Source: Sulfitobacter brevis
GTDB lineage: Bacteria; Pseudomonadota; Alphaproteobacteria; Rhodobacterales; Rhodobacteraceae
Direction of reading: 5' to 3'
Length of the DNA: 64,000 nt
Assembly (NCBI RefSeq): GCF_900112755.1
Contig: NZ_FOMW01000010.1
Span: 62,001 to 126,000 of the forward strand
The notes under the pieces were generated by a model. That model had not been told where the DNA came from, searched no databases, and worked only from the letters and a program-made list of their open reading frames with translations. Both the position numbers and the translations under genes were made by a program. Below, piece by piece: positions 24,878 through 34,927 of this stretch (the stretch's first letter is position 1; each line of letters starts with the position of its first letter).

Positions 24878-25960
24878 ATGGGCGCCTATATTCTTCGACG
24901 GCTATTGCTGATTATTCCCACGCTTGTCGGGATCATGATCATCAATTTCGCACTTGTGCAGTTTGTTCCCGGTGGTCCGGTGGAGCAGGCCATCGCCCGT
25001 ATTCAGGGCGGTGGTGACGTGTTCTCCGGCTTTGCAGGGGGCGATGAAGGCGGCGGCAATGCCGCACTCGCCAATGAAAACTACGTTGGTGCGCGGGGCC
25101 TGCCGCCGGAATTCATCGCCGAGCTTGAACGCGAATACGGCTTTGACAAGCCACCCGTTCAGCGGTTTTTCAACATGATGTGGAACTACGCCCGATTTGA
25201 TTTTGGCGAGAGCTATTTCCGGTCAATCAGCGTCATTGATCTGGTTAAAGAAAAGCTGCCGGTCTCGATTACGCTGGGGCTTTGGTCAACGCTGATCGCC
25301 TATATCGTGTCGATCCCGCTGGGCATCGCCAAGGCGGTGCGCGATGGCAGCAGCTTTGACACCTGGACCAGTGGCGCAATCATCGCGGCCTATGCGATCC
25401 CCGGCTTCTTGTTCGCGATCCTGCTGCTGGTGCTCTTTGCGGGCGGCTCCTATTGGCAGCTCTTCCCCCTGCGTGGGCTGACCAGCGACAATTGGCAAAC
25501 CCTGTCGCCCTTGGGCAAGGTGTTGGACTATTTCTGGCACATCGCGCTGCCGGTGCTGGCTTCGACCATTTCGGCCTTTGCGACGCTGACACTGCTGACG
25601 AAAAACAGCTTTCTCGACGAGATCAAAAAGCACTATGTGATGACCGCCCGCGCCAAGGGCCTGTCCGAGAGCAAGGTGCTGTATGGTCATGTGTTCCGCA
25701 ACGCGATGCTGATTGTGATCGCAGGCTTTCCGGCAGTGTTTATCGGGGTGTTCTTTGGTGGTTCGCTGATTATCGAAACGATCTTCTCGCTGGATGGCTT
25801 GGGGCGCTTGGGCTTCGAGGCCGCGGTGGCGCGGGACTACCCGATTGTCTTTGGCACGCTGTTCATCTTTGGCCTGATCGGGCTGGTGGTCGGCATCCTG
25901 TCGGACCTCATGTATGTGCTGGTCGATCCACGCATTGATTTCGAGCGGCGGGAAGGCTGA
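24878..25960 (+). CDS. yejB: Peptide ABC transporter permease YejB
   Basis: A 360-residue inner-membrane permease. It opens with the conserved first helix of this family ([20 protein letters not shown]), continues with a periplasmic loop (about 45-115), then five more helices. The EAA loop that contacts the ATPase is [20 protein letters not shown] (about 255-275). The start is nine bases after yejA, and the stop codon overlaps the yejE ATG (TGATG). Confidence 0.95.
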   Translation: MGAYILRRLLLIIPTLVGIMIINFALVQFVPGGPVEQAIARIQGGGDVFSGFAGGDEGGGNAALANENYVGARGLPPEFIAELEREYGFDKPPVQRFFNMMWNYARFDFGESYFRSISVIDLVKEKLPVSITLGLWSTLIAYIVSIPLGIAKAVRDGSSFDTWTSGAIIAAYAIPGFLFAILLLVLFAGGSYWQLFPLRGLTSDNWQTLSPLGKVLDYFWHIALPVLASTISAFATLTLLTKNSFLDEIKKHYVMTARAKGLSESKVLYGHVFRNAMLIVIAGFPAVFIGVFFGGSLIIETIFSLDGLGRLGFEAAVARDYPIVFGTLFIFGLIGLVVGILSDLMYVLVDPRIDFERREG

Positions 25961-27138
25961 TGAGCACAGTATCAAACGATGACCGCGTACCTGGTCAGGA
26001 CGCGCCGCCTCCCGTTACGCCTACGCGGCGCAGGTGGCTGTCACCGCTGAACCAGCGGCGCTGGCGCAACTTTACCCGCAACCGCCGTGCCTTTTGGTCG
26101 CTGTGGATATTCGCGGTGCTGTTTGGCGTCTCGCTGTTTGCCGAGTTCGTGGCCAACGACAAGCCGATCCTCGTGAGCTATCGCGGCGAATACTATACGC
26201 CGATCTTCAACTTTTACCCTGAAACTGCTTTTGGCGGCGATTTCCAGACCGAGGCCGCCTACCGCGACCCCGAGGTGCGCTGCCTGATTGCGACGGGCGG
26301 GCTGGAGCAATGTTTTGACGACCCTGACGCTTTTCTGGCCGATGCACAGGACGGGGTGATTGACGGCACGGAGATTGACCAAGGCTGGGCGCTTTGGCCG
26401 CCGATCCCCTATTCGTTCAACACCTCCGTGGACCGCCCCGGTGCCGCGCCGCTGCCGCCCAATGCGCAGAACTGGCTGGGCACCGACGGCACCAAACGTG
26501 ATGTGCTGGCGCGGGTGATCCACGGCTTCCGTCTGTCGATCCTGTTCACGCTAATCGTCACCGGCCTCGCCAGTTTGATCGGGATTATCGCAGGCGCGGT
26601 GCAGGGCTTTTTCGGCGGCTGGACCGATCTGATTTTCCAACGGATTATCGAGATCTGGTCCTCCACCCCGTCGCTTTACGTGATCATCATCATGTTCGCG
26701 ATATTGGGCCGCTCGTTTTGGTTGTTGGTGTTTCTGCTGGTGCTGTTCTCATGGACCTCGCTGGTGGGCGTGGTGCGCGCCGAATTCCTGCGCGCCCGTA
26801 ACCTTGAGTATGTTCGCGCCGCCCGCGCATTAGGGGTCGGCAACGTGACGATCATGTTCCGCCACATGCTGCCCAACGCCATGGTTGCGACGCTGACAAT
26901 GCTGCCGTTCATCATCACCGGCACAATCTCGACCCTCGCGATCCTCGACTTCCTCGGCTTCGGCTTGCCGTCCTCGGCCCCCTCGCTGGGGGAGTTGACC
27001 TTGCAAGCAAAGCAAAACCTGCAAGCGCCGTGGCTGGCCTTTACCGCCTTCTTCACCTTTGCGATCATGCTGTCGTTGCTGGTGTTCATCTTCGAAGGCA
27101 TCCGCGACGCATTCGACCCCAGAAAGACATTCTCGTGA
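25960..27138 (+). CDS. yejE: Peptide ABC transporter permease YejE
   Basis: A 392-residue permease, partner of YejB. After a basic N-terminus (LNQRRWRNFTRNRRAFWSLW) come TM1, a large periplasmic region with YejE features (YRGEYYTPIFNFYPETAFGG), and the transport domain with the EAA loop RNLEYVRAARALGVGNVTIM. The gene overlaps yejB by one base and its stop overlaps the GTG of yejF, so the operon is tightly coupled. Confidence 0.95.
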   Translation: MSTVSNDDRVPGQDAPPPVTPTRRRWLSPLNQRRWRNFTRNRRAFWSLWIFAVLFGVSLFAEFVANDKPILVSYRGEYYTPIFNFYPETAFGGDFQTEAAYRDPEVRCLIATGGLEQCFDDPDAFLADAQDGVIDGTEIDQGWALWPPIPYSFNTSVDRPGAAPLPPNAQNWLGTDGTKRDVLARVIHGFRLSILFTLIVTGLASLIGIIAGAVQGFFGGWTDLIFQRIIEIWSSTPSLYVIIIMFAILGRSFWLLVFLLVLFSWTSLVGVVRAEFLRARNLEYVRAARALGVGNVTIMFRHMLPNAMVATLTMLPFIITGTISTLAILDFLGFGLPSSAPSLGELTLQAKQNLQAPWLAFTAFFTFAIMLSLLVFIFEGIRDAFDPRKTFS

Positions 27139-28712
27139 GCCTGTTGGAAGTCAAAGATCTTTGCGTGTCATTCCGGCAGGACGGGCAGCTCACGCAGGCC
27201 GTCAAGGGCGTGTCCTTTGCGCTAGAGCGTGGCGAGACCGTGGCGCTGGTCGGCGAAAGCGGCTCGGGGAAGTCGGTCTCGGCGCTGTCGACCGTGTCAC
27301 TGCTGGGCGATAGTGCGACCGTGACCGGTTCGGTCACCTATGACGGCCAGCAGATGATTGGTGCCAGCGACAAGCTGCTGCGCAAGGTGCGCGGCAATGA
27401 CATCAGCTTTATCTTTCAAGAACCGATGACCTCGCTCAACCCGCTGCACACCATCGAAAAGCAGTTGGCCGAGAGCCTTGCTTTGCATCAGGGGCTGGCA
27501 GGCGATGCTGCGCGGGTGCGTATTCTTGAACTGATGGAAAAGGTTGGCATTCAGGACGCCGAGAGCCGTCTTGGTGCCTATCCGCACCAGCTTTCGGGTG
27601 GCCAGCGCCAGCGCGTCATGATCGCGATGGCTCTCGCCAACAAGCCGGACGTGCTGATCGCGGACGAGCCGACAACGGCGCTGGACGTGACCATTCAAGC
27701 GCAAATCCTTGATCTGTTGAAGGACCTGAAAGACAGCGAAGGCATGGGCCTGCTGTTCATCACCCACGACCTTGGCATCGTGCGCCGCATCGCTGATCGT
27801 GTCTGCGTGATGCAAAAAGGCAAGATCGTCGAGCAGGGGCCAACGCGCGAGATTTTCGATAACCCCCAGCACCCCTACACCAAAAAGCTGCTCAGCGCCG
27901 AGCCTGCGGGTCAGCCCGCGCCCATACAGCCCGACGCGCCCGAGATTGTGCGCACCGATCATCTCAAGGTCTGGTTCCCGATCCAGACGGGTCTGCTGCG
28001 TCGCACGACGGGTCACGTCAAAGCCGTCAACGACGCAACGCTATCTGTGAGGGCAGGGGAGACTTTGGGCATCGTAGGCGAGTCCGGTTCGGGCAAGACC
28101 ACGCTCGCGCTGGCGATTATGCGACTGATCTCCTCTGGGGGGGGGATGACCTTTAAGGGCCGCGACCTGCGTAAGCTTTCAACCAAGGAGCTGCGCCGTC
28201 TGCGGTCGCAAATGCAGATTGTGTTTCAAGATCCCTTTGGCTCGCTGTCGCCGCGGATGACCTGCTTCCAGATCATCGCGGAGGGACTGGATATTCATAA
28301 GGTCGACACCCAGCGGGACCAGCGTGAGTTGGTCAGTGAAGTGATGGTCGAGGTCGGGCTCGACCCCGCCACGATGGACCGCTATCCACATGAGTTTTCC
28401 GGCGGCCAGCGTCAGCGTATCGCCATTGCCCGCGCCATGGTGCTACGTCCCAGCCTGTTGGTGCTCGACGAGCCGACCAGCGCGCTCGATATGACCGTGC
28501 AGGTGCAGATCGTTGATCTGCTGCGGAATTTGCAGGTTAAATACGGGCTGGCTTATCTATTCATCTCGCATGACCTCAAGGTGGTACGCGCGATGTCGCA
28601 TAAAGTGATGGTGATGAAGCGCGGCGACGTGGTGGAATACGGCGATGCCGATGATCTCTATAACAACCCGCAGTCCGACTATACGCGGACGCTGCTGCAG
28701 GCGACGACCTGA
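27135..28712 (+). CDS. yejF: Peptide ABC transporter ATPase YejF (two nucleotide-binding domains)
   Basis: A 525-residue protein with two fused ABC ATPase domains. Domain 1 (about 1-260) has [26 protein letters not shown] and [10 protein letters not shown]; domain 2 (about 275-525) has [27 protein letters not shown] and [12 protein letters not shown], with oligopeptide-binding extensions after each. The start is the GTG at 27135, overlapping the yejE stop (GTGA), because the encoded [12 protein letters not shown] is the canonical N-terminus. It closes the yejABEF operon. Confidence 0.96.
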   Translation: MSLLEVKDLCVSFRQDGQLTQAVKGVSFALERGETVALVGESGSGKSVSALSTVSLLGDSATVTGSVTYDGQQMIGASDKLLRKVRGNDISFIFQEPMTSLNPLHTIEKQLAESLALHQGLAGDAARVRILELMEKVGIQDAESRLGAYPHQLSGGQRQRVMIAMALANKPDVLIADEPTTALDVTIQAQILDLLKDLKDSEGMGLLFITHDLGIVRRIADRVCVMQKGKIVEQGPTREIFDNPQHPYTKKLLSAEPAGQPAPIQPDAPEIVRTDHLKVWFPIQTGLLRRTTGHVKAVNDATLSVRAGETLGIVGESGSGKTTLALAIMRLISSGGGMTFKGRDLRKLSTKELRRLRSQMQIVFQDPFGSLSPRMTCFQIIAEGLDIHKVDTQRDQRELVSEVMVEVGLDPATMDRYPHEFSGGQRQRIAIARAMVLRPSLLVLDEPTSALDMTVQVQIVDLLRNLQVKYGLAYLFISHDLKVVRAMSHKVMVMKRGDVVEYGDADDLYNNPQSDYTRTLLQATT

Positions 28713-28782
28713 ACGTTGGCCCTGCGTGATATGCGCCCTTAAGGCGCAGTTCCACACCCCAACGACACACCCCGAAATAGCG

Positions 28783-28815
28783 GCGGCCACTGCCCCTTTA
28801 TGGAGCAGTGGCCGC
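28783..28815. terminator. Hairpin terminator between yejF and the carboxypeptidase gene
   Basis: A perfect 11-bp stem, GCGGCCACTGC (28783-28793) and GCAGTGGCCGC (28805-28815), with an 11-base loop is followed by AATTT. It sits between converging genes, so it can act for both. Confidence 0.75.
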
Positions 28816-28846
28816 AATTTAAGCCGCTATGGGTCTGGGTCGGGTT

Positions 28847-30349
28847 TTAGCTGGGGCCAACCATAAAGCACTGGATGTTGCGCGCAGCTAGGCGGCGGCA
28901 GGCCAAATCCGCACCTTCTCGGGTCATGCCGAGGAAGTTTGCGTCATATCCCTGTGGGCGCTTGACGACCTTGCGCAGCGTGCCGTCCAGTGAGGACATC
29001 TCTGAAAGGGCGGTTTTCAGCAGAACTTTTTCGGCGGCGTATTGGCTGGGGAAACGGCCTACGTTGACGCCCCAATGTCTGCCACCGGAGGTCGAGACGC
29101 GGGTGACGATCTCTTGTTCCACTTGGGCGACCTTCGCAGCTTGATCGACGGGTGCGGCCTGTGGTTCGGTTGTTTCCTGCTGGAGCGCGCGGATCGGCGC
29201 GGCGCTTTTAGGTCTCAGGATCGGGGCGATTCCGCTTGCGGTGGCAACACGTACCTCGGCTGGCTGTTCGGGCGCGGGGGTTTTGACGGCTTCGCGCAGG
29301 GCGGCGTTGATATCGGCCTTGGACACGGCACTTACGGCAGATTGCTCAGCCGTGGCGACCATAACTTCGGTGATCGGGCGCTGCACGGGGCGCTTGGAGT
29401 TGGTGACCGCGCCGACGAGGCGGATGGTCTTGCCTGCGCCCCCAATGGTCGAGCCGGGGACCGCGTCATCGCTGCTTTCGACATCGGCATAGACCGGGGC
29501 ATCGGGCTTGCGTGTCGGTGCAGAGGCGGGCGCGCGACGGAAGCCGAGGTCCATCAGTTCCGCCACTTTGGCGTTGCGCGATGCGGTGGACTGGCCGCCG
29601 AAGACCGTGACGATAATGCGTTCGTTGCCGCGCTCGGCGGAGGCGGTGAGGTTAAAGCCGGCAGCGCGGGTATAGCCGGTTTTGATGCCGTCTGCGCCCT
29701 TGTAGGAGCCCAGAAAGCGTCGGTTGGTGTGCGACACCTTGGCGACGCCCGCATCTGCGGTGATCCGCGAGAACAGGTTGTAATACTGCGGATAATCATA
29801 AAGCAGGTGCCGCCCCATGATCGTCATGTCATGCGCGGTCGACATATGGCCGTTCTCGGTCAGCCCGTGCGCGTTTTTAAAGGTTGAGCGTGTCATGCCC
29901 AGGGCTTGCGCAGTGCGGTTCATCCGGCGGGCGAATTTGGCCTCGGATCCTTCGATGGCTTCGCCGATGGCGGTGGCCGCGTCGTTGGCAGATTTAACGG
30001 CTGCGGCGCGAATGAGGTAGCGCAATGCAATGGTCTGGCCGGTGCGCAGGCCGAGCTTGCTTGGCTGCTCTGACGCTGCATTGGCGGAAATCGTGACTTG
30101 GCTATCAAGCGAAATCTCGCCCTTCTGGATCGCCTCAAAGGCAATATAGAGAGTCATCATTTTGGTCAGCGAAGCAGGGTGAAGGCGGGTGTTTGCGTTG
30201 CTTTCGTGGATCACCTTACCCGTGCGGGCGTCGATGACATAAGCGGCATAGGGGGCCGCGAGGGCCGACATCGGTACGATGACCAATAGCCACAAAGCCG
30301 CTAAGAGAAATAGCCCGAAACGGGCCGGCTGAACACGCCGCACCTTCAT
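28847..30349 (-). CDS. D-alanyl-D-alanine carboxypeptidase with SPOR domain
   Basis: A 500-residue penicillin-binding protein of the S11 family that trims the terminal D-Ala of peptidoglycan stem peptides in the periplasm. A signal segment (FGLFLLAALWLLVIVPMSAL) is followed by the three active-site motifs: SxxK in HPASLTKMM (about 61), SxN in VKSANDAATA (about 118) and KTG in DGIKTGYTRAAGF (about 222). A Pro/Ala/Glu-rich linker (about 280-415) leads to a C-terminal SPOR domain (GGRHWGVNVGRFPSQYAAEK, about 415-500) that binds denuded glycan and usually targets division sites. Confidence 0.94.
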   Translation of the reverse strand: MKVRRVQPARFGLFLLAALWLLVIVPMSALAAPYAAYVIDARTGKVIHESNANTRLHPASLTKMMTLYIAFEAIQKGEISLDSQVTISANAASEQPSKLGLRTGQTIALRYLIRAAAVKSANDAATAIGEAIEGSEAKFARRMNRTAQALGMTRSTFKNAHGLTENGHMSTAHDMTIMGRHLLYDYPQYYNLFSRITADAGVAKVSHTNRRFLGSYKGADGIKTGYTRAAGFNLTASAERGNERIIVTVFGGQSTASRNAKVAELMDLGFRRAPASAPTRKPDAPVYADVESSDDAVPGSTIGGAGKTIRLVGAVTNSKRPVQRPITEVMVATAEQSAVSAVSKADINAALREAVKTPAPEQPAEVRVATASGIAPILRPKSAAPIRALQQETTEPQAAPVDQAAKVAQVEQEIVTRVSTSGGRHWGVNVGRFPSQYAAEKVLLKTALSEMSSLDGTLRKVVKRPQGYDANFLGMTREGADLACRRLAARNIQCFMVGPS

Positions 30350-30634
30350 TGAAAACCTGCCTTATTTACTGCCACAGACCGCCGATTTCTTCGACTGGCC
30401 AAATTGTTCTTATACAAACCGTAGCATAGGTTTAAATTCCGATAAAGACTGTGAATTAAGGCAATTGAAAGGAATGGCCGAATGCCGCTGCGCATATCTG
30501 GGGGTTGAATTGGGGTGCGGCACTATAGAGGCCAATGTGGCGAGAATGAGGCGACAATTTGCCGTGCACCGCCACATTTCAACCGACTCACTGCGGGTGG
30601 TTCAACAGTCGCCAAAAGCGCTCGTTTTGCGCCC
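30350..30634. other. Intergenic region upstream of the carboxypeptidase gene
   Basis: Nearly 285 bases without a convincing gene. The half nearest the carboxypeptidase start is AT-rich (about 30380-30460) and should hold its minus-strand promoter. The other half, next to the HAD stop, shows no terminator-grade hairpin. A plus-strand frame across 30465-30698 lacks any recognisable feature and runs into the HAD gene. Confidence 0.4.
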
Positions 30635-31339
30635 TTACAAACCCGATATTTGGCGCGTCAAATCGGGCAATTCCGACAGGTCTCCGATCTCGGCGTAGCG
30701 TGTGGATTGCGGGGTTTTGGCGTGCTCGATTTCCCATGTCAGCCCGTACGGAACATAGACGCCCCAGCCGCCCGCATCGATCATCGCTACCACATCCGAA
30801 CGCATGGAATTGCCCACCATTAGTCCCTGATCCACGCCCGACCCGTGCCCTTCAAAGATGGCGCGATAGGTCTGTGGAGTTTTGTCAGTGACAATCTCGA
30901 TAGCGTCGAAATGTGCGCGAAGACCTGATTGCGCCAGTTTGCGCTCTTGATCCAACAGGTCGCCTTTGGTGATCAGAACCAGCTTGAACTGGCCTTTAAG
31001 CGCCTCCAGCGTCGAGACCACATTCGGCAGCAATTCAACCTCATGAGAGAGCATGTCGCGGCCTGCGGCAAGGATCTCTCCGATCACGGAGGAGGGCACG
31101 CGCCCGTCGGTGACCTCGATCGCGGTTTCGATCATCGACAGGGTGAAACCTTTGATCCCGAAACCGTAGTGCGGCAGGTTGCGCTTTTCGGCCTCCAGCA
31201 GCCGCGCCATCAGATCGGCCTTCTCGCTATGCTCGGACAGCAGTCCGGCAAAGTGGTCTTGGGTCAGCGCAAAAAAGCGTTCGTTGTGCCAAAGCGTGTC
31301 GTCGGCATCAAATCCGATGGTGGTCAGAACGGGGGCCAT
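30635..31339 (-). CDS. HAD family hydrolase
   Basis: A 234-residue haloacid-dehalogenase-fold phosphatase. Motif I is [11 protein letters not shown] (DxDDT, about residue 10), motif II Thr lies in [12 protein letters not shown] (about 115), motif III Lys is in [12 protein letters not shown] (about 147), and motif IV is in [15 protein letters not shown] (about 172, ending in SD rather than DD). The helical cap between motifs I and II suggests a small phosphorylated substrate. The ATG at 31339 was chosen because [14 protein letters not shown] is the family start; upstream in-frame sequence is unrelated. Confidence 0.9.
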   Translation of the reverse strand: MAPVLTTIGFDADDTLWHNERFFALTQDHFAGLLSEHSEKADLMARLLEAEKRNLPHYGFGIKGFTLSMIETAIEVTDGRVPSSVIGEILAAGRDMLSHEVELLPNVVSTLEALKGQFKLVLITKGDLLDQERKLAQSGLRAHFDAIEIVTDKTPQTYRAIFEGHGSGVDQGLMVGNSMRSDVVAMIDAGGWGVYVPYGLTWEIEHAKTPQSTRYAEIGDLSELPDLTRQISGL

Positions 31340-31428
31340 GGGGTGCTGCCTCTTTTCTAATTGCCTGCAGAGGTTATATAGACGGATACGCGACTCGCAA
31401 TTCAACCCGCAGGATACCAAACCCAGCA

Positions 31429-31770
31429 ATGCTCTCGCACGAACATATGATGGCAGACCGGCCGCGCGATGATGATCAAACAGATCTTCTGACCAAGTCG
31501 AAGCCCAAGACCAAGCGGCCACCGCTCTATAAGGTGTTGCTGCTGAATGATGATTTCACCCCGATGGAGTTTGTCGTTCACATTCTTGAGCGGTTCTTCG
31601 GCCTCAATCACGCGCAGGCATTCGAGATCATGCTGACGGTGCATAAAAAGGGGCTGGCCGTCGTGGGTGTTTTCAGCCACGAGATTGCCGAGACAAAGGT
31701 GGCGCAGGTGATGGACTTTGCCCGTCGCCACCAGCACCCGCTGCAATGTACAATGGAAAAAGAAGAGTAA
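31429..31770 (+). CDS. clpS: ATP-dependent Clp protease adaptor ClpS
   Basis: A 113-residue N-degron adaptor that hands substrates with a bulky N-terminal residue to ClpAP. The unstructured N-terminal arm (about 1-30, ending [20 protein letters not shown]) is followed by the folded core with the conserved [17 protein letters not shown], the hydrophobic pocket residues, [20 protein letters not shown] and a Cys-containing C-terminus. The start at 31429 has AGGAT about 12 bases upstream; in-frame ATGs at 31447 and 31450 are possible alternatives. Confidence 0.96.
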   Translation: MLSHEHMMADRPRDDDQTDLLTKSKPKTKRPPLYKVLLLNDDFTPMEFVVHILERFFGLNHAQAFEIMLTVHKKGLAVVGVFSHEIAETKVAQVMDFARRHQHPLQCTMEKEE

Positions 31771-31773
31771 TCA

Positions 31774-32769
31774 GTGATAGATGCCCGGCTACAGCTGGCG
31801 CTAGACGGGAGCGGGCTTGAAGTGCCCGAAGAGGGGCAGATCGCGATCTTCCGTCCTTCGGTTGATGCCGATTTGGCCGGCCTTCCCGTTGAGCGCTGTA
31901 AGATCATTCAGGATTTCAAACCGTTTCACGACGCTTGGGCGGCGCGGGGTTATGACGTGGCACAGGTCACGCAAGAACGCTTTGCCATGGCGATTGTCTG
32001 TCTGCCCCGCTCCAAGGTCGAGGCGCGCGCGCTGATCGCCGAAGCCTGCGCCGTGTGCGACGGGCAGGTGGTGATCGACGGGCAAAAGACCGACGGCATT
32101 GATTCCATTCTGCGCGAGGTCCGTGGCCGGGTGACCGTGCAGGGCCCGATTTCCAAGGCCCATGGCAAACTCTTTTGGATCGACACGCCCTCGACCGACT
32201 TTTTCGAAGATTGGGTTGCTGGACCTGCACTGACCGAAGGTGGGTTCTGGACTGCGCCGGGCGTGTTTTCGGCGGATGGCGTCGATCTGGCGTCGGCTCT
32301 GTTGGTCGATGCTTTGCCCGAAAAGCTCGGGGCCGAAGTGGTTGATCTGGGCGCGGGTTGGGGCTTTTTGTCGGCGCATCTGCTGACCCGTCCCGAAGTG
32401 AAGACCCTGCATGTCGTTGAAGCGGGGCATATGGCGCTGGAATGCGCGCGGCACAATATCACCGATCCCCGCGCCCGCTTCTTGTGGGAGGATGCCACAA
32501 CGTGGGCGCCGCCGCATAAAATCGATACCGTGGTGATGAACCCGCCATTTCACACCGGACGCGCCGCAGAGCCGCAGATTGGTCAGGCCTTTGTCGCCGC
32601 TGCCGCGCGGATATTGTCGGGCCATGGCAACCTGTGGATGGTCGCCAACCGCCATTTGCCCTACGAGGCCGAGCTTCGGACCCGGTTTGCGCATGTCGAA
32701 GAACGCGGCGGCGATGCCCGCTTCAAGCTGTTTCATGCGGCACGGCCCCTACGGCTGAAACGCAGTTAA
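31774..32769 (+). CDS. RsmC-like class I SAM-dependent methyltransferase
   Basis: A 331-residue two-domain methyltransferase resembling RsmC, which makes m2G1207 in 16S rRNA. The N-terminal half is the degenerate duplicated domain; the C-terminal half has the SAM-binding motif VVDLGAGWGFLSAHLL (about 188-203), the acidic VVEAGHMAL position and the catalytic NPPF motif VVMNPPFHTGR (about 251), specific for exocyclic amino groups. It starts with GTG at 31774, three bases after clpS, with AGAAGAG as ribosome-binding site. Substrate identity is inferred. Confidence 0.88.
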   Translation: MIDARLQLALDGSGLEVPEEGQIAIFRPSVDADLAGLPVERCKIIQDFKPFHDAWAARGYDVAQVTQERFAMAIVCLPRSKVEARALIAEACAVCDGQVVIDGQKTDGIDSILREVRGRVTVQGPISKAHGKLFWIDTPSTDFFEDWVAGPALTEGGFWTAPGVFSADGVDLASALLVDALPEKLGAEVVDLGAGWGFLSAHLLTRPEVKTLHVVEAGHMALECARHNITDPRARFLWEDATTWAPPHKIDTVVMNPPFHTGRAAEPQIGQAFVAAAARILSGHGNLWMVANRHLPYEAELRTRFAHVEERGGDARFKLFHAARPLRLKRS

Positions 32770-32790
32770 TAAAGAGTAAGGATCGCCCAG

Positions 32791-33591
32791 ATGTCATTTT
32801 CGATCACTGGCAAAACGGCCATCATCACCGGATCGGCGACTGGCATCGGCCTCGCACTTGCGCGTCACTTCGCGGATCAGGGCGCCAATGTGATGTGTGC
32901 CGATAGCGATGAAAAGAAGCTGGTCGAAGAGTTCGGCAGCGCGCCGGATGACGGCAATGTCCGCCGGTTTGCCGGCGACCTGCGCGAACGGCTGACCCTC
33001 GCAAACCTCGTCTCGGCAACGATTGATGCCTTCGATCAGGTCGATATTTTGGTCAATGCGTCGCGCCAGTTGGTGCAGACCGATGCCTTGGATCCGGACG
33101 ATACATCAGTCAGCACCTTGCTGGAGAGCAATCTGGCGACATCGCTGCATCTGTCGCGCTTGGTGGCAAAGCGGATGATCAAACAGGCCGAGGACCAGAC
33201 CGAGGGGCAGGTCGGCTCGATCATCAACCTCAGCTCCATCGCGGCGCATCAGGTTCAGCCTGAGCTTATGGGCTATTCCATCGCCGCCGCCGCGGTCGAG
33301 CAGATGACGCGGTCGATGGCGGTTGTTTTGGCCGAGCACCGTGTGCGGGTGAACGCGATATCTTTCGGCTCGGTGATGAGCGGCTCTTTGCGGGCGGCGG
33401 TCGCTGACAATAAGGAATGGCGTAACAACATCCGCGAGAATACCCCGCTTGGCCGGATCGCCTCGCCCAACGAGCTGTGCGAAGCGGTGCAGTTTCTCGC
33501 CGCCGAAAGCTCGGGCTTTATGACTGGCGAAGTCATGGTGATCGACGGGGGCCGCAGCCTGATGGGCGCAGTGAAGGCGCCAGCGCATTAA
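32791..33591 (+). CDS. SDR-family protein with the catalytic lysine position altered
   Basis: A 266-residue short-chain dehydrogenase/reductase-fold protein. The cofactor loop TGSATGIGLALA (about 14-25), the NAG-equivalent LVNASRQ and the Ser motif INLSSIAAHQ are visible. At the active site the usual YxxxK reads GYSIAAAAVEQ, so the Tyr is kept but Lys is Ala. The chain ends with the usual GEVMVIDGGRSLMG. Either it works without Lys or it is a non-catalytic SDR. It begins 21 bases after the methyltransferase on the same strand. Confidence 0.82.
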   Translation: MSFSITGKTAIITGSATGIGLALARHFADQGANVMCADSDEKKLVEEFGSAPDDGNVRRFAGDLRERLTLANLVSATIDAFDQVDILVNASRQLVQTDALDPDDTSVSTLLESNLATSLHLSRLVAKRMIKQAEDQTEGQVGSIINLSSIAAHQVQPELMGYSIAAAAVEQMTRSMAVVLAEHRVRVNAISFGSVMSGSLRAAVADNKEWRNNIRENTPLGRIASPNELCEAVQFLAAESSGFMTGEVMVIDGGRSLMGAVKAPAH

Positions 33592-33681
33592 ATACTAGTA
33601 CAGGCGTTGCGTTGACGGTGGGTTCGCGGCCATTGAGAGGTTCTGCTGGTGCCGCCGCGCTACCATACCCCGCGAACGCAA

Positions 33682-33713
33682 ATCGCCGCCCCCTTTCGGG
33701 CGCGGCGATCTTT
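33682..33713. terminator. Hairpin terminator between SDR and fasciclin genes
   Basis: The stem ATCGCCGC (33682-33689) and GCGGCGAT (33702-33709), extended inside by CCCC/GGGC pairing, is followed by CTTT. It lies between converging genes. Confidence 0.65.
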
Positions 33714-33753
33714 GTAAGACGCGCTCAGGGTCTGAGCGTGTCCATAACCTGTC

Positions 33754-34311
33754 TTACTGCTTTGGCAGCATAACGCCGTCGATCACATGGATCACGCCGT
33801 TCGACTGTGCGACATCTGCGATCTCGACAAACGCGCCATTGCCGTTCTCATCGGTCAACAGGATGCGACCGTCGTCAGCATAGGTCACGTCAAGCATACA
33901 ACCGCCCAGTGTCGCCAGAGGGTGGTGTCCTTCGTTGTCGTCCACAAGGCTCTTCAATGCGTCACCCATCACGGTGTCGCTGACCACGTGGCAAGTCAGA
34001 ACCTGCTGAAGCTGCTCTTTGTTTTCAGGCTTCAGAAGATTGTCGACAGCACCTGCTTCAAGACGGCCGAACGCGTCGTTGGTCGGCGCGAAAACGGTGA
34101 AGGGGCCAGCGCCAGACAGCGTTTCAGCCAGACCGGCAGCCTGAACAGCAGCGACCAGCGTGGTGTGATCGGCGGAGTTTACAGCGTTCTCGACGATGTT
34201 CTTGATGGCGAACATCTCAGCGCCGCCCACCATCGGATTTTCTGCGGCATGGACAGCGCCTGCGCTGACAGCGATTACGGCGGCGGTCATCATGGATTTA
34301 GCAAAATACAT
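33754..34311 (-). CDS. Secreted fasciclin-domain protein
   Basis: A 185-residue exported protein. A signal peptide (MMTAAVIAVSAGAVHAAENP, cleavage after AHA-like VHA at about residue 22) precedes a single FAS1 domain. FAS1 motif H1 is in GPFTVFAPTNDAFGRL (about 80-95), the YH-like segment appears as VLTCHVVSDTVM, and H2 as NGVIHVIDGVMLP at the C-terminus. FAS1 domains mediate adhesion or matrix contact; the partner is unknown. The tRNA-Met gene lies divergently upstream. Confidence 0.92.
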   Translation of the reverse strand: MYFAKSMMTAAVIAVSAGAVHAAENPMVGGAEMFAIKNIVENAVNSADHTTLVAAVQAAGLAETLSGAGPFTVFAPTNDAFGRLEAGAVDNLLKPENKEQLQQVLTCHVVSDTVMGDALKSLVDDNEGHHPLATLGGCMLDVTYADDGRILLTDENGNGAFVEIADVAQSNGVIHVIDGVMLPKQ

Positions 34312-34490
34312 TTCAGTCTCCTAAACTTCGGGACGATGAGTGTCCTTATGCAGTTACAACGAACCAGCGGTCGGCATAGTTTCAATCTATTTTAGGGGCA
34401 GGGCGCGGCGGGCCGGATTCCGCGCAATATTATTTCGCCCTATTATTAGTGCTGTCAGGAGAAATGAGGCGATGTTGGGGGATTTGGCTC

Positions 34491-34519
34491 TTGACGGCAT
34501 CGCAGGGCTGTCCTAATCC
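34491..34519 (+). promoter_or_regulatory. Promoter of tRNA-Met
   Basis: A -35 element TTGACG (34491-34496) and a -10 element TAATCC (34514-34519) are spaced by 17 bases and end 11 bases before the first base of the tRNA. The spacing is ideal for a housekeeping sigma-70 type factor. Confidence 0.55.
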
Positions 34520-34529
34520 ACGCGCCGAT

Positions 34530-34606
<77 letters not shown>

Positions 34607-34927
34607 CTTTCCGACCCCTTCGCTCGGAAAACCAGACCCGCCGCGCTTTGTCCAAGCGCGACGCCCCCAACCGGTCCTGCCCAGTTCTTGTGACACACCC
34701 TTGCATGGGTCGTTGTGCACTATAATTCCGCGGCCTCGCATTGAGTTTGACGTAACCGTCCTGAGGCGCCTAGCGTAATTGCACGAAAGTGCAAAATGGG
34801 GGGAGAAAAACCCGTTTGCACAGGGAGCGAAAGTCGGGTGACAACCGTTTGCGGCTGTCATAGCGTTTCGCGGGGAGCAACGCGTCGGGCCGAGGCCGCA
34901 CAGGGCCGCCCGAGCTGGGGAGACAAC
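34607..34927 (+). other. Leader and control region of the TRAP/box cluster
   Basis: There is no gene in these 321 bases. Just after the tRNA there is a short hairpin (TTTCCGA 34608-34614, TCGGAAA 34624-34630). A TTGACG (34747-34752) and a TAGCGT (34771-34776), 18 bases apart, form the best promoter candidate for dctP. Its start site would fall in the TGCA-N6-TGCA element annotated separately. A TATAAT at 34721 lacks a good -35. The remaining ~130 bases would be an untranslated leader. Confidence 0.45.
34780..34793. promoter_or_regulatory. Probable BoxR operator upstream of dctP
   Basis: An exact TGCA-N6-TGCA element (TGCACGAAAGTGCA) that extends to the palindrome TTGCAC-N4-GTGCAA (34779-34794). 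BoxR/BzdR-type regulators of benzoate pathways are known to bind TGCA pairs six bases apart. It overlaps the predicted transcription start, which fits repression. Confidence 0.65.

Noticed and set aside
30465-30698. Small plus-strand frame upstream of the carboxypeptidase gene
   Set aside because: No ribosome-binding site of note, no recognisable domain, and it runs into the HAD gene on the other strand.
34721-34726. A perfect TATAAT as promoter of the TRAP/box operon
   Set aside because: No acceptable -35 lies 16-18 bases upstream; the TTGACG/TAGCGT pair nearer the gene is better placed and leads into the TGCA element.
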